Of a DNA stretch of 64,000 nucleotides, positions 47,947 through 59,084 are shown piece after piece. The notes below the pieces were generated by a model. It was not told the origin of the DNA. It ran no database searches and was given only the letters and a program-made list of their open reading frames with translations. Every line of letters starts with the position of its first letter. Position 1 is the stretch's first letter. Both the position numbers and the translations under genes were made by a program. The stretch is from positions 124,001 through 188,000 of the forward strand of contig NZ_JARJNS010000001.1 in NCBI RefSeq assembly GCF_030143245.1, given 5' to 3'. The stretch comes from Rhabdaerophilum sp. SD176. Lineage in GTDB: Bacteria > Pseudomonadota > Alphaproteobacteria > Rhizobiales > Beijerinckiaceae.

Positions 47947-47960
47947 GTGCGGCAGCGCAC
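47947..47960 (-). terminator. Weak hairpin downstream of erpA
   Basis: On the minus strand GTGCG-CTGC-CGCAC is followed by ATTTTG, about 78 bases after the erpA stop. The 5-bp stem and interrupted T-run make it a weak terminator candidate. Confidence 0.3.
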
Positions 47961-48037
47961 AAGTCGGTTAAGCAAGGGTGACGGCAGATCAGCCGCAGCC
48001 CGCACAAAGCATCAGAAACAGCGGGTCAAGACAAGAT

Positions 48038-48430
48038 CTACAGGGCGAAGCTCGTTCCGCAGCCGCAACTGGCGGTGGCCTTTGGATTCCGGATCTGGAA
48101 GCTCTGGCCCATCAATTCCGTCACGAAATCGAGTTCCGACCCGGCGAGGAGCGGTGCGGAGACCGGATCGACCAGCACGGTGACGCCATCGCGCTTGATG
48201 ACCAGATCATCCGCCTCCGGTGCGCCGGCAATCGCGAACTTGTACTGGAAGCCGGAGCATCCGCCGCCTTCGACCGAGACGCGGAGCGACGCGCCCTCGG
48301 CCTCGCCCTCAAGGATCTTGAGAATACGGCTTGCCGCGCGGGCCGTCACGGCCAGCGGAGCCTCCGGGCTGGCCTCGCCGATGGGCGGCGCTCCGCCCGG
48401 CACATTCTGGACTGCGAATTTCAGCGCCAT
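48038..48430 (-). CDS. erpA: Iron-sulfur cluster insertion protein (A-type carrier)
   Basis: Carries Fe-S clusters to target enzymes. The ATG at 48430 gives 130 residues, with a roughly 25-residue N-terminal extension before the A-type domain (LAVTARAASRILKILEGE). The three cluster-ligand cysteines are present: GGGCSGFQYKF and SCGCGTSFAL. The longer open frame upstream lacks family character. It is divergent from dgt across 167 bases, a common pairing in alphaproteobacteria. ErpA, IscA and SufA cannot be fully separated by sequence; the neighbour dgt favours ErpA. Confidence 0.9.
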   Translation of the reverse strand: MALKFAVQNVPGGAPPIGEASPEAPLAVTARAASRILKILEGEAEGASLRVSVEGGGCSGFQYKFAIAGAPEADDLVIKRDGVTVLVDPVSAPLLAGSELDFVTELMGQSFQIRNPKATASCGCGTSFAL

Positions 48431-48597
48431 CGTTGATCGACCGGGGTTCAAGGCCCGGGCCGCCTTCCGTTTGGGTTCACCCCAATGTAAGGACGAATGC
48501 CGCGCCCGGCAATGCCCGGTCCGATGGCAGCGGCGCCGCATTACCGCCCGTTTCGATGGGACTGTGGCGCGGTGCTCCACTGGGAAAGGAATCGGCG

Positions 48598-49797
48598 ATG
48601 CTCTTCCACCGCGACCGCCCGCTCTCGCCCTTCGCCATCGACTACAAGCGCAGCCGTGGCCGCCTGATTCCCGAGCCGGCCTCGCCGACTCGGAGCGATT
48701 TCCAGCGCGACCGCGACCGGATCATCCATTCCAACGCCTTCCGGCGGCTCAAGCACAAGACGCAGGTTTTCGTGGAACACGAGGGCGATCATTACCGCAC
48801 CCGCCTGACCCACTCGATCGAGGTCGGGCAGATCGCCCGCTCGATCAGCCGCATTCTCGGGCTGGACGAGGACCTCGCCGAGGCGCTGGCCCTCGCGCAT
48901 GATCTCGGCCACACCCCCTTCGGACATGCCGGCGAGGATGCGCTTGATGCGCTGATGGCCGACCACGGCGGTTTCGACCACAATGCCCAGACGCTGCGGA
49001 TCGTCACGCGGCTCGAGCGTCGCTATGCCGCCTTTGACGGCCTCAACCTGTCCTGGGAAATGCTGGAAGGGCTCGTGAAGCATAACGGGCCGCTGCTTGG
49101 GCAGGACGGGCGGCCGACCGAGCGCTACACCCGCCACGGCATTCCCGGTGCCATCGTCGAGTTCGACCAGATCTTCCCGCTCGATCTCGCGAGCTATGCC
49201 TCGGCCGAAGCGCAGGTCGCGGCCATCGCCGATGACATTGCCTACAACGCGCATGACATCGATGATGGCCTCAGGGCAGGGCTGTTCCACTCGTCGGAAT
49301 TGCGAGAGGTGCCGTTCCTCGCCGCCTTGCTCTGGGAGATCGATCGCCTCTGGCCAAACCTCGATGAAGGGCGCAAGGCCCACGAGATCATGCGGCGCGT
49401 CATCACCCGGCTGGTCGAGGATGTCGCCGCCGAGAGCGAGCGGCGGCTTGTGGCCCTGAACCCGCGACAGGCGGACGATATCCGCCATGCGAAAGGCCCG
49501 GTCATCGCCTTCTCGGACGCGATCGCACCGGCCGAGCAGGATCTCAAGCGCTTCCTGTTCGAGCGCATGTACCGCCACAAGCACCTGCTCCAGCTCCGGG
49601 AATCCGCCTCGACCATCATCCGGGACCTGTTCGGCCGCTACATCATCGAGCCCGATCTCGTGCCGGAACTGGCTGACCGGCGAAGCAACGAGGGCCAGCT
49701 GGCTCGCGCCGTCGCCGATCATATCGCCGGGATGACCGACCGTTTCGCGATTCTCCAGCATCAGGCCTTGTTTGACGTCACGCCCGACCTCCGCTAG
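48598..49797 (+). CDS. dgt: dGTP triphosphohydrolase-like protein
   Basis: HD-domain enzyme that hydrolyses dNTPs to nucleoside and triphosphate, so controlling the dNTP pool. The ATG at 48598 follows GGGAAAGGA and gives 399 residues starting MLFHRDRPLSPFA. The metal-binding HD motif residues are in RTRLTHSIEV, ALAHDLGHTPFGHAGED and the later AIADDIAYNAHDIDDGL. The signature SDFQRDRDRIIHSNAFRRL is at residues 31-49. It is the first gene of a long plus-strand block continuing with argS. Confidence 0.93.
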   Translation: MLFHRDRPLSPFAIDYKRSRGRLIPEPASPTRSDFQRDRDRIIHSNAFRRLKHKTQVFVEHEGDHYRTRLTHSIEVGQIARSISRILGLDEDLAEALALAHDLGHTPFGHAGEDALDALMADHGGFDHNAQTLRIVTRLERRYAAFDGLNLSWEMLEGLVKHNGPLLGQDGRPTERYTRHGIPGAIVEFDQIFPLDLASYASAEAQVAAIADDIAYNAHDIDDGLRAGLFHSSELREVPFLAALLWEIDRLWPNLDEGRKAHEIMRRVITRLVEDVAAESERRLVALNPRQADDIRHAKGPVIAFSDAIAPAEQDLKRFLFERMYRHKHLLQLRESASTIIRDLFGRYIIEPDLVPELADRRSNEGQLARAVADHIAGMTDRFAILQHQALFDVTPDLR

Positions 49798-49833
49798 GGC
49801 CAGCATCTCTGCTGTTTTCGCAATGCGGGTTCC

Positions 49834-51591
49834 ATGAACATTTTCCATGCCTTCTCGGCCGATCTTCAGGCCGTGCTCGCCGATCTGCCGGCCACCGCCT
49901 CCCTGGCACCCGAAATTCGGGCCAGGGCAACGGTCGAGCCCCCGCGCGATCCGGCCCATGGTGACCTGTCGACCAATGCCGCAATGGTTCTCGCCAAGGA
50001 GGCCGGCAGCAATCCGCGCGCGCTGGCCGAAGGTATCGCCGGAAAGCTCCGTGAGACCGGCCGCTATCCGAGGATCGAGGTCGCGGGGCCGGGCTTTATC
50101 AATGTCGGCCTCGCCCCCGTGGCTTTCGAAGATGTGCTGCGCGCGACCATCGCGGCGGGGCCGGATTTCGGCCGCTCGCCGCTCGGGCAGGGCAGGGCGG
50201 TCAATGTCGAGTATGTCTCGGCCAACCCGACCGGCCCGATGCATGTCGGCCATGGACGAGGCGCCGTCTATGGCGACGCCCTCGCCAACCTGCTGGATTT
50301 CGCCGGCTGGAAGGTGACGCGCGAATATTACATCAACGATGCCGGCGCGCAGGTCGATGTGCTGGCCCGCTCGGCCTTCCATCGCTATCGCGAGGCCCTT
50401 GGCCGCGATGTCGGCCCGGTGGGCGAGGGGCTCTATCCGGGGGATTACCTGATCCCCGCCGGCAAGGCGCTGGCCGAAGCCCATGGCGCCGCGCTGGAAT
50501 CGATGCCGGAAGCGGAATGGCTGCCGATTGTCCGCGCGGCAGCGATCGATGCGATGATGGCGATGATCCGCGAGGATCTTGCCGCGATCGACATCCGGCA
50601 CGATGTGTTTTTCTCGGAAGCGTCGCTGCAGGCGCCGGTCGACCAGGTCGCTGCGACCATTGGCGATTTCCGCGCGCGAGACCTGATCTATGAAGGTCGC
50701 CTGCCGCCGCCGAAGGGCCAGAAGGACGAGGATTGGGAGGATCGCGAGCAGACCTTGTTCCGCGCCACGGCCTTCGGCGATGATGTCGACCGCCCGCTGC
50801 TGAAATCGGATGGCGGCTACACCTATTTTGCCTCCGACATCGCCTATCACGCCAACAAGTTCGCCCGCGGCTTCGCCGAGATGATCGATGTCTGGGGCGC
50901 GGATCATGGCGGCTATGTCAAGCGGATGCAGGCCGCCGTGAAGGCTGCGACTGCCGGCAAGGGGGCCCTGGAAGTGCGCCTCTGCCAGCTCGTGAAGCTT
51001 ATGCGGAATGGCGAACCGGTGAAAATGTCAAAGCGCGCCGGTGATTTTGTGACGTTGCGGGATGTGATCGACGAGGTCGGCCGCGACGCGATCCGCTTCA
51101 TGATGCTCGACCGCAAGAACGATGCCGAACTGGAATTCGACCTCGCCAAAGTGATCGAGCAATCGAAGGACAATCCGGTCTTCTACGTTCAATATGCCCA
51201 TGCGCGCTGCGCATCGGTGCTGGATCGTCAAGCCAAAACAGCCTTTGATTCCAATCCGATCAGCGTTGCCGAAATTCACGGTGCCGACCTGTCGGTGCTG
51301 CGCGACGAGGGCGAGCGCGCACTGATGCGGATGATCGCGCAATATCCCCGCCTGATCGAACAGGCTGCTGCCACGCGCGAGCCGCACCGCGTCGTCTTCT
51401 ACCTCTACGATCTCGCAAGTGCCTTCCACGGCTTGTGGAACCGCGGCAAGGATTTGCCTGATTTGAGGTTTATTAATAACGATGACCGAAAAGGAACGAT
51501 GGCGAGGCTGGCTCTCGTCACGGCTGTCAGGATCGTGATTGCCAACGGGCTTCGGCTCTTGGGCGTCTCCGCTCCCGACGAGATGCGGTAG
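49834..51591 (+). CDS. argS: Arginyl-tRNA synthetase
   Basis: Class I synthetase charging tRNA-Arg. The 585-residue protein has an N-terminal additional domain (Add-1, about 1-105), the HIGH-type motif in [19 protein letters not shown], the KMSKS-type motif in [12 protein letters not shown], and a C-terminal helical anticodon-binding domain ending GVSAPDEMR. It is 36 bases after dgt and probably in the same transcript; a SPOR gene follows. Confidence 0.97.
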   Translation: MNIFHAFSADLQAVLADLPATASLAPEIRARATVEPPRDPAHGDLSTNAAMVLAKEAGSNPRALAEGIAGKLRETGRYPRIEVAGPGFINVGLAPVAFEDVLRATIAAGPDFGRSPLGQGRAVNVEYVSANPTGPMHVGHGRGAVYGDALANLLDFAGWKVTREYYINDAGAQVDVLARSAFHRYREALGRDVGPVGEGLYPGDYLIPAGKALAEAHGAALESMPEAEWLPIVRAAAIDAMMAMIREDLAAIDIRHDVFFSEASLQAPVDQVAATIGDFRARDLIYEGRLPPPKGQKDEDWEDREQTLFRATAFGDDVDRPLLKSDGGYTYFASDIAYHANKFARGFAEMIDVWGADHGGYVKRMQAAVKAATAGKGALEVRLCQLVKLMRNGEPVKMSKRAGDFVTLRDVIDEVGRDAIRFMMLDRKNDAELEFDLAKVIEQSKDNPVFYVQYAHARCASVLDRQAKTAFDSNPISVAEIHGADLSVLRDEGERALMRMIAQYPRLIEQAAATREPHRVVFYLYDLASAFHGLWNRGKDLPDLRFINNDDRKGTMARLALVTAVRIVIANGLRLLGVSAPDEMR

Positions 51592-51649
51592 CATCGCAGC
51601 CTTGATCCCCTGCCAGCTCCGCGCGTTGCGTTAGAGGAGGACCCCGACA

Positions 51650-53596
51650 ATGGATCGCAACGATCAGGGTCGCAAGGAACCGACACTGGCAGATCTCGAG
51701 GCTTTCGAGAAACTGCTTCGGGAGAGCCTTCAGGCCGACTCGCCGGCCAAGCCGACAGCACCGGCCGCCTCCATCATGTCCGCTCCGGCCGCCCCCGAGG
51801 AACCGGCTGCCCTGTCTGGCGGTTCTCAGCGGGTGGAGCCCTCATTCGGGCCTGATCAGGCCGCTATGGCGGAGCTGGCTCGATTGATCGATCGGCCCGT
51901 CGATTTTGCGCTGCCACCTGTCCCCTCCGCCGCTGCTCCGCCGGCTCCGGAGCCTGAAAGGCCAGAAATCACCCATTCCCAGGCCGCCCATGTCGAAGGA
52001 CATGCAGAAGCCGTCCTGTCGCCCGGCTGGGATCAGGCCCCGCCGGTCTCGATACAATACGCGCCGGTCGAGGCTCCGGCCGCTCCCGCGCCGGCGCCGG
52101 AACCGCTCGATCCGCTTGCCGCATTCGAGCAGGAACTGCGGCGCTTCGATGCGATCCGCATGGCGGAGCACAAGGCAGCTCAGGCCGATCTGCGCACAGA
52201 CTACCCGGCGCAGGAACCGATTCCGCAGGCGACCGGCTATGATCAGCCGGCTTATGCAGAGCATGATTATCGCCAGCAGGGCTATACCGAGCCCGCCGCC
52301 GAGGTGAACTGGGACGCACAGCAACCTGTCAATCCGGCCGAAAGCCAGGCCGAAGCTTCTCTCCATGCTGCGGAGGAGCGCCTCGCCGCGCAGGCTGCCG
52401 CGGCTGCTGCCGCGGCCCAGGCACAGACAGGGCCGGGACGTTCCCGGACAATTTTTCTCGCTTTGGGCGGCCTTGCCGTGGCCGGTGGCGCTGTCCTTGC
52501 CGGATCGATGCTGTTCGGCGGCGGATCGGACCGTAAGACCGCATCCGGCTCGGTGCCTGTCATCGCAGCGCGGCCGGAACCAACCAAGGAACGCCCCGCT
52601 AATCCAGGCGGGATCGAAATTCCCAACCAGAACAAGCAGGTCCTGTCGCCTCGCAACGCGAATGACACGCAGCCCGCGCAGGTGGTCAACAATACCGAGC
52701 AGCCGCTTGACCTGAACCAGGTGACCCGTCGTGACGGCGTCCGAGTTGTCGCCCCAAGCCCGTACCAGAATTCCGGCGCACCGGCAGGCGAGACTGCGAA
52801 CCCCAATCTCGAGCCGCGCCGCGTGACATCGATCCGGATCCCTGTCGGTGGCGATGGCGCCGTTCCCACGGCCACAACGACCACCACGGCTCCGGGTGTG
52901 AACGCCCCGTCATTTCCGGTCACGCCGCCGGCGCAGAACCCGGCACCGCCGCCGGCCCGGCCGACCGGCCCGGTCGTGACGGTGCCGCAAACGCCCGTCA
53001 ACGCGCCGATCCCCCCGATCGCCCCGCCGGGCCGGACCGAACCCGCTCCGGCGGTGACGGCCCAGCCGCCGGCTGCGGCGCAGGCAACCCCGCCCAAGGT
53101 CGAGACACGCCCGACGACGGCCCAGCCGCCGCGTCCGCCGGCCAGCGCCACCGCACCCACGGCGTCGCCTCCGTCAGCACGCGTCGCGACGGCCCCGGCG
53201 GGTACGCCCACCACGACACCGGCAAACCGGTCAGCGAATGCACCCTTGGTCCTTTCGCCGAATTCGCGCCCGGCGGCGCCCGCTACGGCGGCCCGTCCGG
53301 TGCCTTCGGCGAATGCGGGTGGCGGTTCACCGCCGGCCAGCCAGCCGACTTCGGGCGCTTTTGCGGTGCAGCTCGCCTCGCGTCCGACCGAGGAAGATGC
53401 CCGCAACGCCAGTACGCAACTGCGTACCCGTTTCAGCGCTGCGCTCGGCGGCAAGGCGCCGGGTGTCGTTTCGGGCACTGCCAACGGCCAGACGGTCTAC
53501 AGGGTCCGTGTTGGCGGCTATAGCCAGGCGGCGGCCGTGGAAGCCTGCAACAAGGTGAAAGCTGCCGGCGGCAATTGTTTCGTGACGCGTCAATGA
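51650..53596 (+). CDS. SPOR domain membrane protein
   Basis: Cell-envelope protein of 648 residues, probably a division or septum-associated factor. A long acidic, Pro/Ala-rich cytoplasmic part (1-260), one membrane segment (about 262-290, IFLALGGLAVAGGAVLAGSM), a very Pro/Thr-rich periplasmic linker (290-560) and a C-terminal SPOR domain (about 562-648, GAFAVQLASRPTEEDA to YRVRVGGYSQAAAVEACNKV). SPOR domains bind glycan strands stripped of stem peptides at the septum. Its stop overlaps the nagZ start (ATGA). Confidence 0.9.
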   Translation: MDRNDQGRKEPTLADLEAFEKLLRESLQADSPAKPTAPAASIMSAPAAPEEPAALSGGSQRVEPSFGPDQAAMAELARLIDRPVDFALPPVPSAAAPPAPEPERPEITHSQAAHVEGHAEAVLSPGWDQAPPVSIQYAPVEAPAAPAPAPEPLDPLAAFEQELRRFDAIRMAEHKAAQADLRTDYPAQEPIPQATGYDQPAYAEHDYRQQGYTEPAAEVNWDAQQPVNPAESQAEASLHAAEERLAAQAAAAAAAAQAQTGPGRSRTIFLALGGLAVAGGAVLAGSMLFGGGSDRKTASGSVPVIAARPEPTKERPANPGGIEIPNQNKQVLSPRNANDTQPAQVVNNTEQPLDLNQVTRRDGVRVVAPSPYQNSGAPAGETANPNLEPRRVTSIRIPVGGDGAVPTATTTTTAPGVNAPSFPVTPPAQNPAPPPARPTGPVVTVPQTPVNAPIPPIAPPGRTEPAPAVTAQPPAAAQATPPKVETRPTTAQPPRPPASATAPTASPPSARVATAPAGTPTTTPANRSANAPLVLSPNSRPAAPATAARPVPSANAGGGSPPASQPTSGAFAVQLASRPTEEDARNASTQLRTRFSAALGGKAPGVVSGTANGQTVYRVRVGGYSQAAAVEACNKVKAAGGNCFVTRQ

Positions 53597-54606
53597 AGCC
53601 TCTGATCTTCGGGGCGAAGGGCCACCGTCTTTCCAACCAGGAGGCGGCCTTCTTCGCCGAGCATCGCCCGGCCGGCTTCATCCTGTTCCGGCGGAATGTC
53701 GACACGCCGGATCAGGTCCGGGCGCTGGTCGAGGAGATGAAGCGCGCGGCCGATAATCCCGGTGCACTGGTGCTGATCGACCAGGAAGGCGGCCGCGTGG
53801 CCCGGCTTCGTCCGCCGCATTGGCGGGAATACCCGCGCGCGGCAGCCTACGGGGCGCTCTGGCCGATCGACCCGGATCTCGCGGGCGAGGCCGCCTATCT
53901 CGGCGCGAGGCTGATCGCGGACGATCTCATCCGGCTGGGGATCAATGTTGATTGCCTGCCGGTGCTCGACGTTCCGGTTCCCGGGGCCGACAACATCATC
54001 GGTGACCGCGCCTATGGCACCTCTCCGGATATCGTGATGGCGCTGGGCCGCGCTGCAGCCGATGGGCTGATGGAAGGCGGCGTGATGCCGATCATCAAGC
54101 ATATCCCCGGCCATGGCCGGGCAATGGCGGATTCCCACCTTGCGCTGCCTGTGGTTGAGGCCTCGCGCGCCGCCCTGCGCGGCCATGATTTTCAGCCCTT
54201 CCGTGCGCTGGGCGACATGCCGCTCGCCATGACAGCGCATGTGATCTTCACCGCCTATGACCGCGAAAACCCCGCCACGACATCGGAAACGGTGATCCGC
54301 GATGTCATCCGCGGTGAAATGGGATTTGATGGCGTGCTGATGTGCGACGACCTGTCGATGAAGGCGCTGTCCGGCAGCTTCGCCGGCCGCCGTGACGCGG
54401 CTCTGGCGCAGGGCTGCGACCTTGTTCTCCATTGTAACGGCGAGATGGACGAAATGGAGCCGATCGCGGCCGGATGTCCGGGCATCGCAGCGCCCGCCGC
54501 CCGCCGGCTCGAACGCGTCGTAACGGCCCTGGGCAAGGCCCGGAAGCCATTTGACCGGGGACAAGCCGAAGCGCGACTGGACGCCCTCCTTGCCATGGGC
54601 GGGTGA
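53593..54606 (+). CDS. nagZ: Beta-N-acetylglucosaminidase NagZ (GH3)
   Basis: Cytoplasmic glycosidase that removes GlcNAc from anhydro-muropeptides in cell-wall recycling. The ATG at 53593 (four-base overlap with the SPOR gene stop) gives 337 residues. GH3 signature residues are seen in VLIDQEGGRVARLRPP, KHIPGHGRAMADSH (the His-containing catalytic loop) and the nucleophile region GVLMCDDLSMKAL. Its stop overlaps the scpA start (GTGA). Co-translation with a septal SPOR protein is consistent with peptidoglycan turnover. Confidence 0.94.
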   Translation: MKPLIFGAKGHRLSNQEAAFFAEHRPAGFILFRRNVDTPDQVRALVEEMKRAADNPGALVLIDQEGGRVARLRPPHWREYPRAAAYGALWPIDPDLAGEAAYLGARLIADDLIRLGINVDCLPVLDVPVPGADNIIGDRAYGTSPDIVMALGRAAADGLMEGGVMPIIKHIPGHGRAMADSHLALPVVEASRAALRGHDFQPFRALGDMPLAMTAHVIFTAYDRENPATTSETVIRDVIRGEMGFDGVLMCDDLSMKALSGSFAGRRDAALAQGCDLVLHCNGEMDEMEPIAAGCPGIAAPAARRLERVVTALGKARKPFDRGQAEARLDALLAMGG

Positions 54607-55436
54607 AAGCCCGATCTCTAGGCTTGATGGCCAATCCTGCGGACCCCTTCGACACGCTCGAGATCGATCCCGATGCCCTGCCGGGCGAGGACGAGCCGCG
54701 CCTGATCCTCGATCTCGACGGCTTCGAGGGGCCGCTTGACCTGTTGCTCGATCTTGCCCGACGCGAGAAGCTGGATCTGCGCTCGATTTCGATCCTGAAC
54801 ATCGCCGACCAATATCTCGCCTTCATCCGCGAGGCCCAGCGCCTGCGGCTTGAACTCGCGGGCGATTATCTGGTGATGGCAGCATGGCTGACCTACCTGA
54901 AATCACGGCTGCTGCTGCCGAGAAAATCCGCTTCGGACGAGCCGGAAGCCGATGAGCTGGTCGAGGATCTCGCCATTCGCCTGCAGCGGCTGGAAACCTT
55001 GCGCAAGGCCGGCGAATGGCTCGCAACGCGCCTCGCCTCCACACGGGAGACGGCACCACGCGGCGCGATCGAGCCGATTACGATCGAGCAACGCCCCGCC
55101 TGGGAGCTGAGTCTTCTCGAACTGGTCTCGGCCTATGCCGAGCGGCGGATCGCCTCGATCAAGGCGCGCTACACCGTGGCAACGCGAAAGACCCTTTCTA
55201 TTCCCGAAGCGCGCAGCATCCTGATGCGGCTGGTGGGCGAGGCGGGCGACTGGTGCCCGATCGATGTCCTGCTTGCGGCGATCCGCCCTGCCGAGGCGGA
55301 ACCACGCAGCGCCCGCGCCTCGTCCTTCGTGGCGGCCCTCGAACTGGCGCGCGAAGGCGCGCTGGAACTGCGGCAGGAGGCCGCCTTCGCTCCGCTCTAC
55401 CTGCGCACGGGCCGGAAGGCCCCGGACGCGCGATGA
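54603..55436 (+). CDS. scpA: Segregation and condensation protein A
   Basis: Kleisin subunit of the SMC-ScpAB condensin complex. The 277-residue protein has the characteristic FEGPLDLLLDLARREKLDLR near the N-terminus (SMC-head contact), VMAAWLTYLKSRLLLP in the centre, and a C-terminal winged-helix-like domain. It starts at a GTG that overlaps the nagZ stop; an ATG at 54627 is an alternative. The stop overlaps the scpB start (ATGA). Confidence 0.93.
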   Translation: MKARSLGLMANPADPFDTLEIDPDALPGEDEPRLILDLDGFEGPLDLLLDLARREKLDLRSISILNIADQYLAFIREAQRLRLELAGDYLVMAAWLTYLKSRLLLPRKSASDEPEADELVEDLAIRLQRLETLRKAGEWLATRLASTRETAPRGAIEPITIEQRPAWELSLLELVSAYAERRIASIKARYTVATRKTLSIPEARSILMRLVGEAGDWCPIDVLLAAIRPAEAEPRSARASSFVAALELAREGALELRQEAAFAPLYLRTGRKAPDAR

Positions 55437-56192
55437 CGGGGAGGGGCACCGGGATGATGCGGATCGTCACCGAGGAGAACCACGAGGCCGAGCGCCGCTT
55501 CGCCCATGGCGTCCGCGTGGCCGAAGCTTTGCTTTTCGCGACGGACCAGCCGCTCGCAGCCGAGGACATCGCCCGGATGATGCCCGCCGGGGTGGAGGTC
55601 GACGCCGTCCTCGGCGAGCTGGAACGGCTCTATCGCCCGCGCGGCGTCAACCTGATTCGCGCCGGCGGCAAATGGATGTTCCGAACGGCGCCGGATCTCG
55701 GCTATCTGCTGCGACGGGACAGCGAGGAACCGCGCAAACTCGGGCGCGCGGCACTGGAAACGCTGGCGATCATCGCTTATCACCAGCCGGTCACCCGGGC
55801 GGAGATCGAGGCCTTGCGCGGCGTTTCGACCCATAAGGGCACGCTGGATACCCTGCTTCAGGCGGGGTTTGTCCGCCTGCGCGGACGCCGGCGCACGCCG
55901 GGCCGGCCGGTGACCTTTGGGACGACCGAAACCTTCCTGATCCAGTTCGGCCTGAACCGGATCGGCGATCTGCCGGGCCTGGATGATCTCGCCGGTGCTG
56001 GCTTGGTCGAGGGGCAGGTTCCGGCCGGGTTGCATTTCCCGCTGCCCAGCGACGACCCCGCCCTGCGCGGCGACGAGGATCCGCTGGAGCCTGACCTGTT
56101 CGATATCATGACCGAGGAGCGCCTGGACGCCCTTGCCGGTGAGCCGCCGCTTGACCCGGATGACGGCGCCCCCCCGAGAACGGATGACCGGA

Positions 56193-56206
<14 letters not shown>
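55433..56206 (+). CDS. scpB: Segregation and condensation protein B
   Basis: Winged-helix partner of ScpA in the condensin complex. The ATG at 55433 overlaps the scpA stop and gives 257 residues. Family segments are VAEALLFATDQPLAAEDIARM, LETLAIIAYHQPVTRAEIEALRGV and GRRRTPGRPVTFGTT, followed by an acidic C-terminal tail. Its 3' end overlaps the start of the following ABC ATPase gene by about 14-23 bases, depending on which start is used. Confidence 0.94.
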
Positions 56207-57272
<1,066 letters not shown>

Positions 57273-57277
57273 GGTCC

Positions 57278-57306
57278 TTGTTTTTGCCGGCAAGACCCCC
57301 TAGTTT
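57278..57306 (+). promoter_or_regulatory. Possible tatABC promoter
   Basis: TTGTTT (57278-57283) and TAGTTT (57301-57306) are separated by 17 bases, in the gap between the ABC ATPase gene and tatA. Transcription would start near 57313, giving a leader of about 54 bases. Confidence 0.4.
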
Positions 57307-57321
57307 CCGGTCGAACTTTGA

Positions 57322-57340
57322 ACCGCGCCGCGAGCGCGGT
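57322..57340 (+). other. Leader hairpin before tatA
   Basis: ACCGCGC (57322-57328), a CGCGA loop and GCGCGGT (57334-57340) form a perfect 7-bp stem in the probable tatA leader, 16 bases before the GGAGG site. No T-run follows, so it is not a terminator; it may stabilise or control the message. Confidence 0.4.
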
Positions 57341-57366
57341 CCTGCAGGAAGCGTGTGGAGGCGTCG

Positions 57367-57606
57367 ATGGGCAGCATGAGCATCTGGCATTGGCTGGTCG
57401 TAGCAGTGATCGTTCTGCTGCTGTTCGGCCGCGGCAAGATCCCCGAACTGATGGGCGATGTCGCCAAGGGCATCAAGTCCTTCAAGGCCGGCATGAAGGA
57501 CGAGGAAGCCGCCAAGGCTGACGAGCCTGCCAAGGAGATCGAGGGCAAGGCCGGCGAGGTTGTGAAGCCGGCCGAAGCCGCGAAGACCGAGCCGAAGGCC
57601 GGTTGA
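57367..57606 (+). CDS. tatA: Twin-arginine translocase subunit TatA
   Basis: Pore-forming subunit of the Tat system exporting folded proteins. The ATG at 57367 has GGAGG at five bases spacing and gives 79 residues: a short periplasmic start, a single membrane helix ([17 protein letters not shown]), the amphipathic helix with the [20 protein letters not shown] signature, and an acidic/lysine-rich tail. The GTG at 57355 would add four residues and is unlikely. tatB follows 63 bases later with a hairpin between them. Confidence 0.94.
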   Translation: MGSMSIWHWLVVAVIVLLLFGRGKIPELMGDVAKGIKSFKAGMKDEEAAKADEPAKEIEGKAGEVVKPAEAAKTEPKAG

Positions 57607-57624
57607 CGGCCCTGAACCGGCAGA

Positions 57625-57649
57625 GCCCGCCTGTTTTGGCAGGTCGGGC
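57625..57649 (+). other. Intercistronic stem-loop between tatA and tatB
   Basis: GCCCGCCTG (57625-57633) and CAGGTCGGGC (57640-57649) pair over 9 bp with a single bulged T and a TTTTGG loop. No T-run follows. It may protect the tatA message and so raise TatA relative to TatB and TatC, which is the ratio the system needs; this is inference. Confidence 0.4.
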
Positions 57650-57669
57650 AGGAAAGCGCGTGGTATCCG

Positions 57670-58116
57670 ATGTTTGATATCGGCTGGAGCGAGTTGATCG
57701 TCGTCGGCGTCGTCGCCCTCGTGGTGATCGGCCCGAAGGAACTGCCCGGCGTGATCCGGTCAGTCGGGCGGGCCGTGTCCAAGTTGCGGACCATGGCCGG
57801 CGAGTTCCGGACCCAGTTCGACGATGCCATGCGCGAGGCCGAACTGCACGAGGTCAAGAAGACCTTCACCGATATGGGTGAGGCGGCCACATCCGCTGCC
57901 AGCGCCGTCGCGAACCCGGTCGGTGCCGTGCTGAATGAAGTCAAGGCCAGCGCGGAAGGCGCATCCGGGGTGACCGAAGCCAGTCAGGCCTTGCAATCCA
58001 TTGAGGCCGATGCCCGTGCCCTCGAGGCCGAGATCGCCAAACCCGAGATCGCGCAGCCGGAATCGCCGGCCGCTCCCGCGCCGGCCACGCCCGCGCCCGA
58101 GGCTGCAAAATCATGA
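57670..58116 (+). CDS. tatB: Twin-arginine translocase subunit TatB
   Basis: Tat receptor partner of TatC. The 148-residue protein has the single N-terminal membrane helix [20 protein letters not shown], the [10 protein letters not shown] hinge, an amphipathic region ([20 protein letters not shown]), and a long Ala/Glu-rich and Pro/Ala-rich tail. The glutamate in WSEL is typical of TatB rather than TatA. Its TGA overlaps the tatC start (ATGA). Confidence 0.94.
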   Translation: MFDIGWSELIVVGVVALVVIGPKELPGVIRSVGRAVSKLRTMAGEFRTQFDDAMREAELHEVKKTFTDMGEAATSAASAVANPVGAVLNEVKASAEGASGVTEASQALQSIEADARALEAEIAKPEIAQPESPAAPAPATPAPEAAKS

Positions 58117-58964
58117 ATGCGCAGGTTCCTGCTCCTCTTACGCCCGATCCCAAGCCTGTAGAGACACCTACCGGCGCCCGGGATGGCCATGATGAGATCG
58201 AGGCCTCGCGCGCCCCGCTGATCGAACATCTTGTCGAGTTGCGTTCGCGCATCATCAAGGCGGTGGTCGCCTTCATCGTCATGACATTCGTGTGCTTCGG
58301 CTTCGCCAAGCATATCTACGCGATCCTCGTTTATCCTTACATCTGGGCGGCGGGCGGGCCGCAGAACGCACCGCTGATCTACACCCATCCGCTGGAATAT
58401 TTCTTCGTCCAGCTGAAACTGGCGGTGTTCGGCGGGGCGTTCCTGGCATTCCCGGTCATCGCCACGCAGATCTACAAATTCGTCGCACCCGGCCTCTACA
58501 AGGACGAGAAGGATGCCTTCCGTCCGTACCTGATCGCGACGCCGGTCTTCTTCGTGCTCGGCGCCGCCGTTGTCATGCTGATTGCCATGCCGATGCTGAT
58601 GAAATTCTCGCTGGCCATGCAGCAGACAGCGTCAGAAGGGCAGGCGCCCATCACCTTCCTCGGCAAGGTCGATGATTATCTCAGCCTGATCATGACGCTG
58701 GTTTTTGCCTTTGGCATCACCTTCCAGTTGCCGGTGATCCTGACGCTGCTCGCCCGGATCGGAATCATTGATGCGCAATTCCTCCGCGAAAAGCGCCGCT
58801 ACGCGATCGTGGTTGTTTTCGTGATCGCAGCGATCTTCACGCCGCCGGATATCCTGAGCCAGTTTACCCTCGCGATCCCGACCTTGCTGCTCTACGAATT
58901 GTCGATCCTCTCGGTGGCCATGGTCGAGAAGAAGCGCGCGACAACCGAGGAAACGGCAAACTGA
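58113..58964 (+). CDS. tatC: Twin-arginine translocase subunit TatC
   Basis: Six-helix integral membrane subunit that recognises the twin-arginine signal. The 283-residue protein begins with a roughly 35-residue cytoplasmic extension, then the conserved HLVELRSRI, followed by the [15 protein letters not shown] and [11 protein letters not shown] loops and the sixth segment before LLLYELSIL. It ends with an acidic tail. A 7-bp hairpin follows its stop. Confidence 0.95.
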   Translation: MNAQVPAPLTPDPKPVETPTGARDGHDEIEASRAPLIEHLVELRSRIIKAVVAFIVMTFVCFGFAKHIYAILVYPYIWAAGGPQNAPLIYTHPLEYFFVQLKLAVFGGAFLAFPVIATQIYKFVAPGLYKDEKDAFRPYLIATPVFFVLGAAVVMLIAMPMLMKFSLAMQQTASEGQAPITFLGKVDDYLSLIMTLVFAFGITFQLPVILTLLARIGIIDAQFLREKRRYAIVVVFVIAAIFTPPDILSQFTLAIPTLLLYELSILSVAMVEKKRATTEETAN

Positions 58965-58967
58965 CCG

Positions 58968-58987
58968 CGGCAGGGCTTGACCTGCCG
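58968..58987 (+). terminator. Hairpin after tatC
   Basis: CGGCAGG (58968-58974), a GCTTGA loop and CCTGCCG (58981-58987) form a perfect 7-bp stem starting 4 bases after the tatC stop. The following sequence is not T-rich, so it is at best a weak terminator or mRNA-end stabiliser before serS. Confidence 0.35.
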
Positions 58988-59084
58988 GTCCGGACTTTCC
59001 AAACAGCGTTGATCCATGCGATGGCCGGGCCGGCGAGGCTTCCTGCCTGTCGCTGATTCGCTGCCCCGAAGTCCGAGCCCTCCG

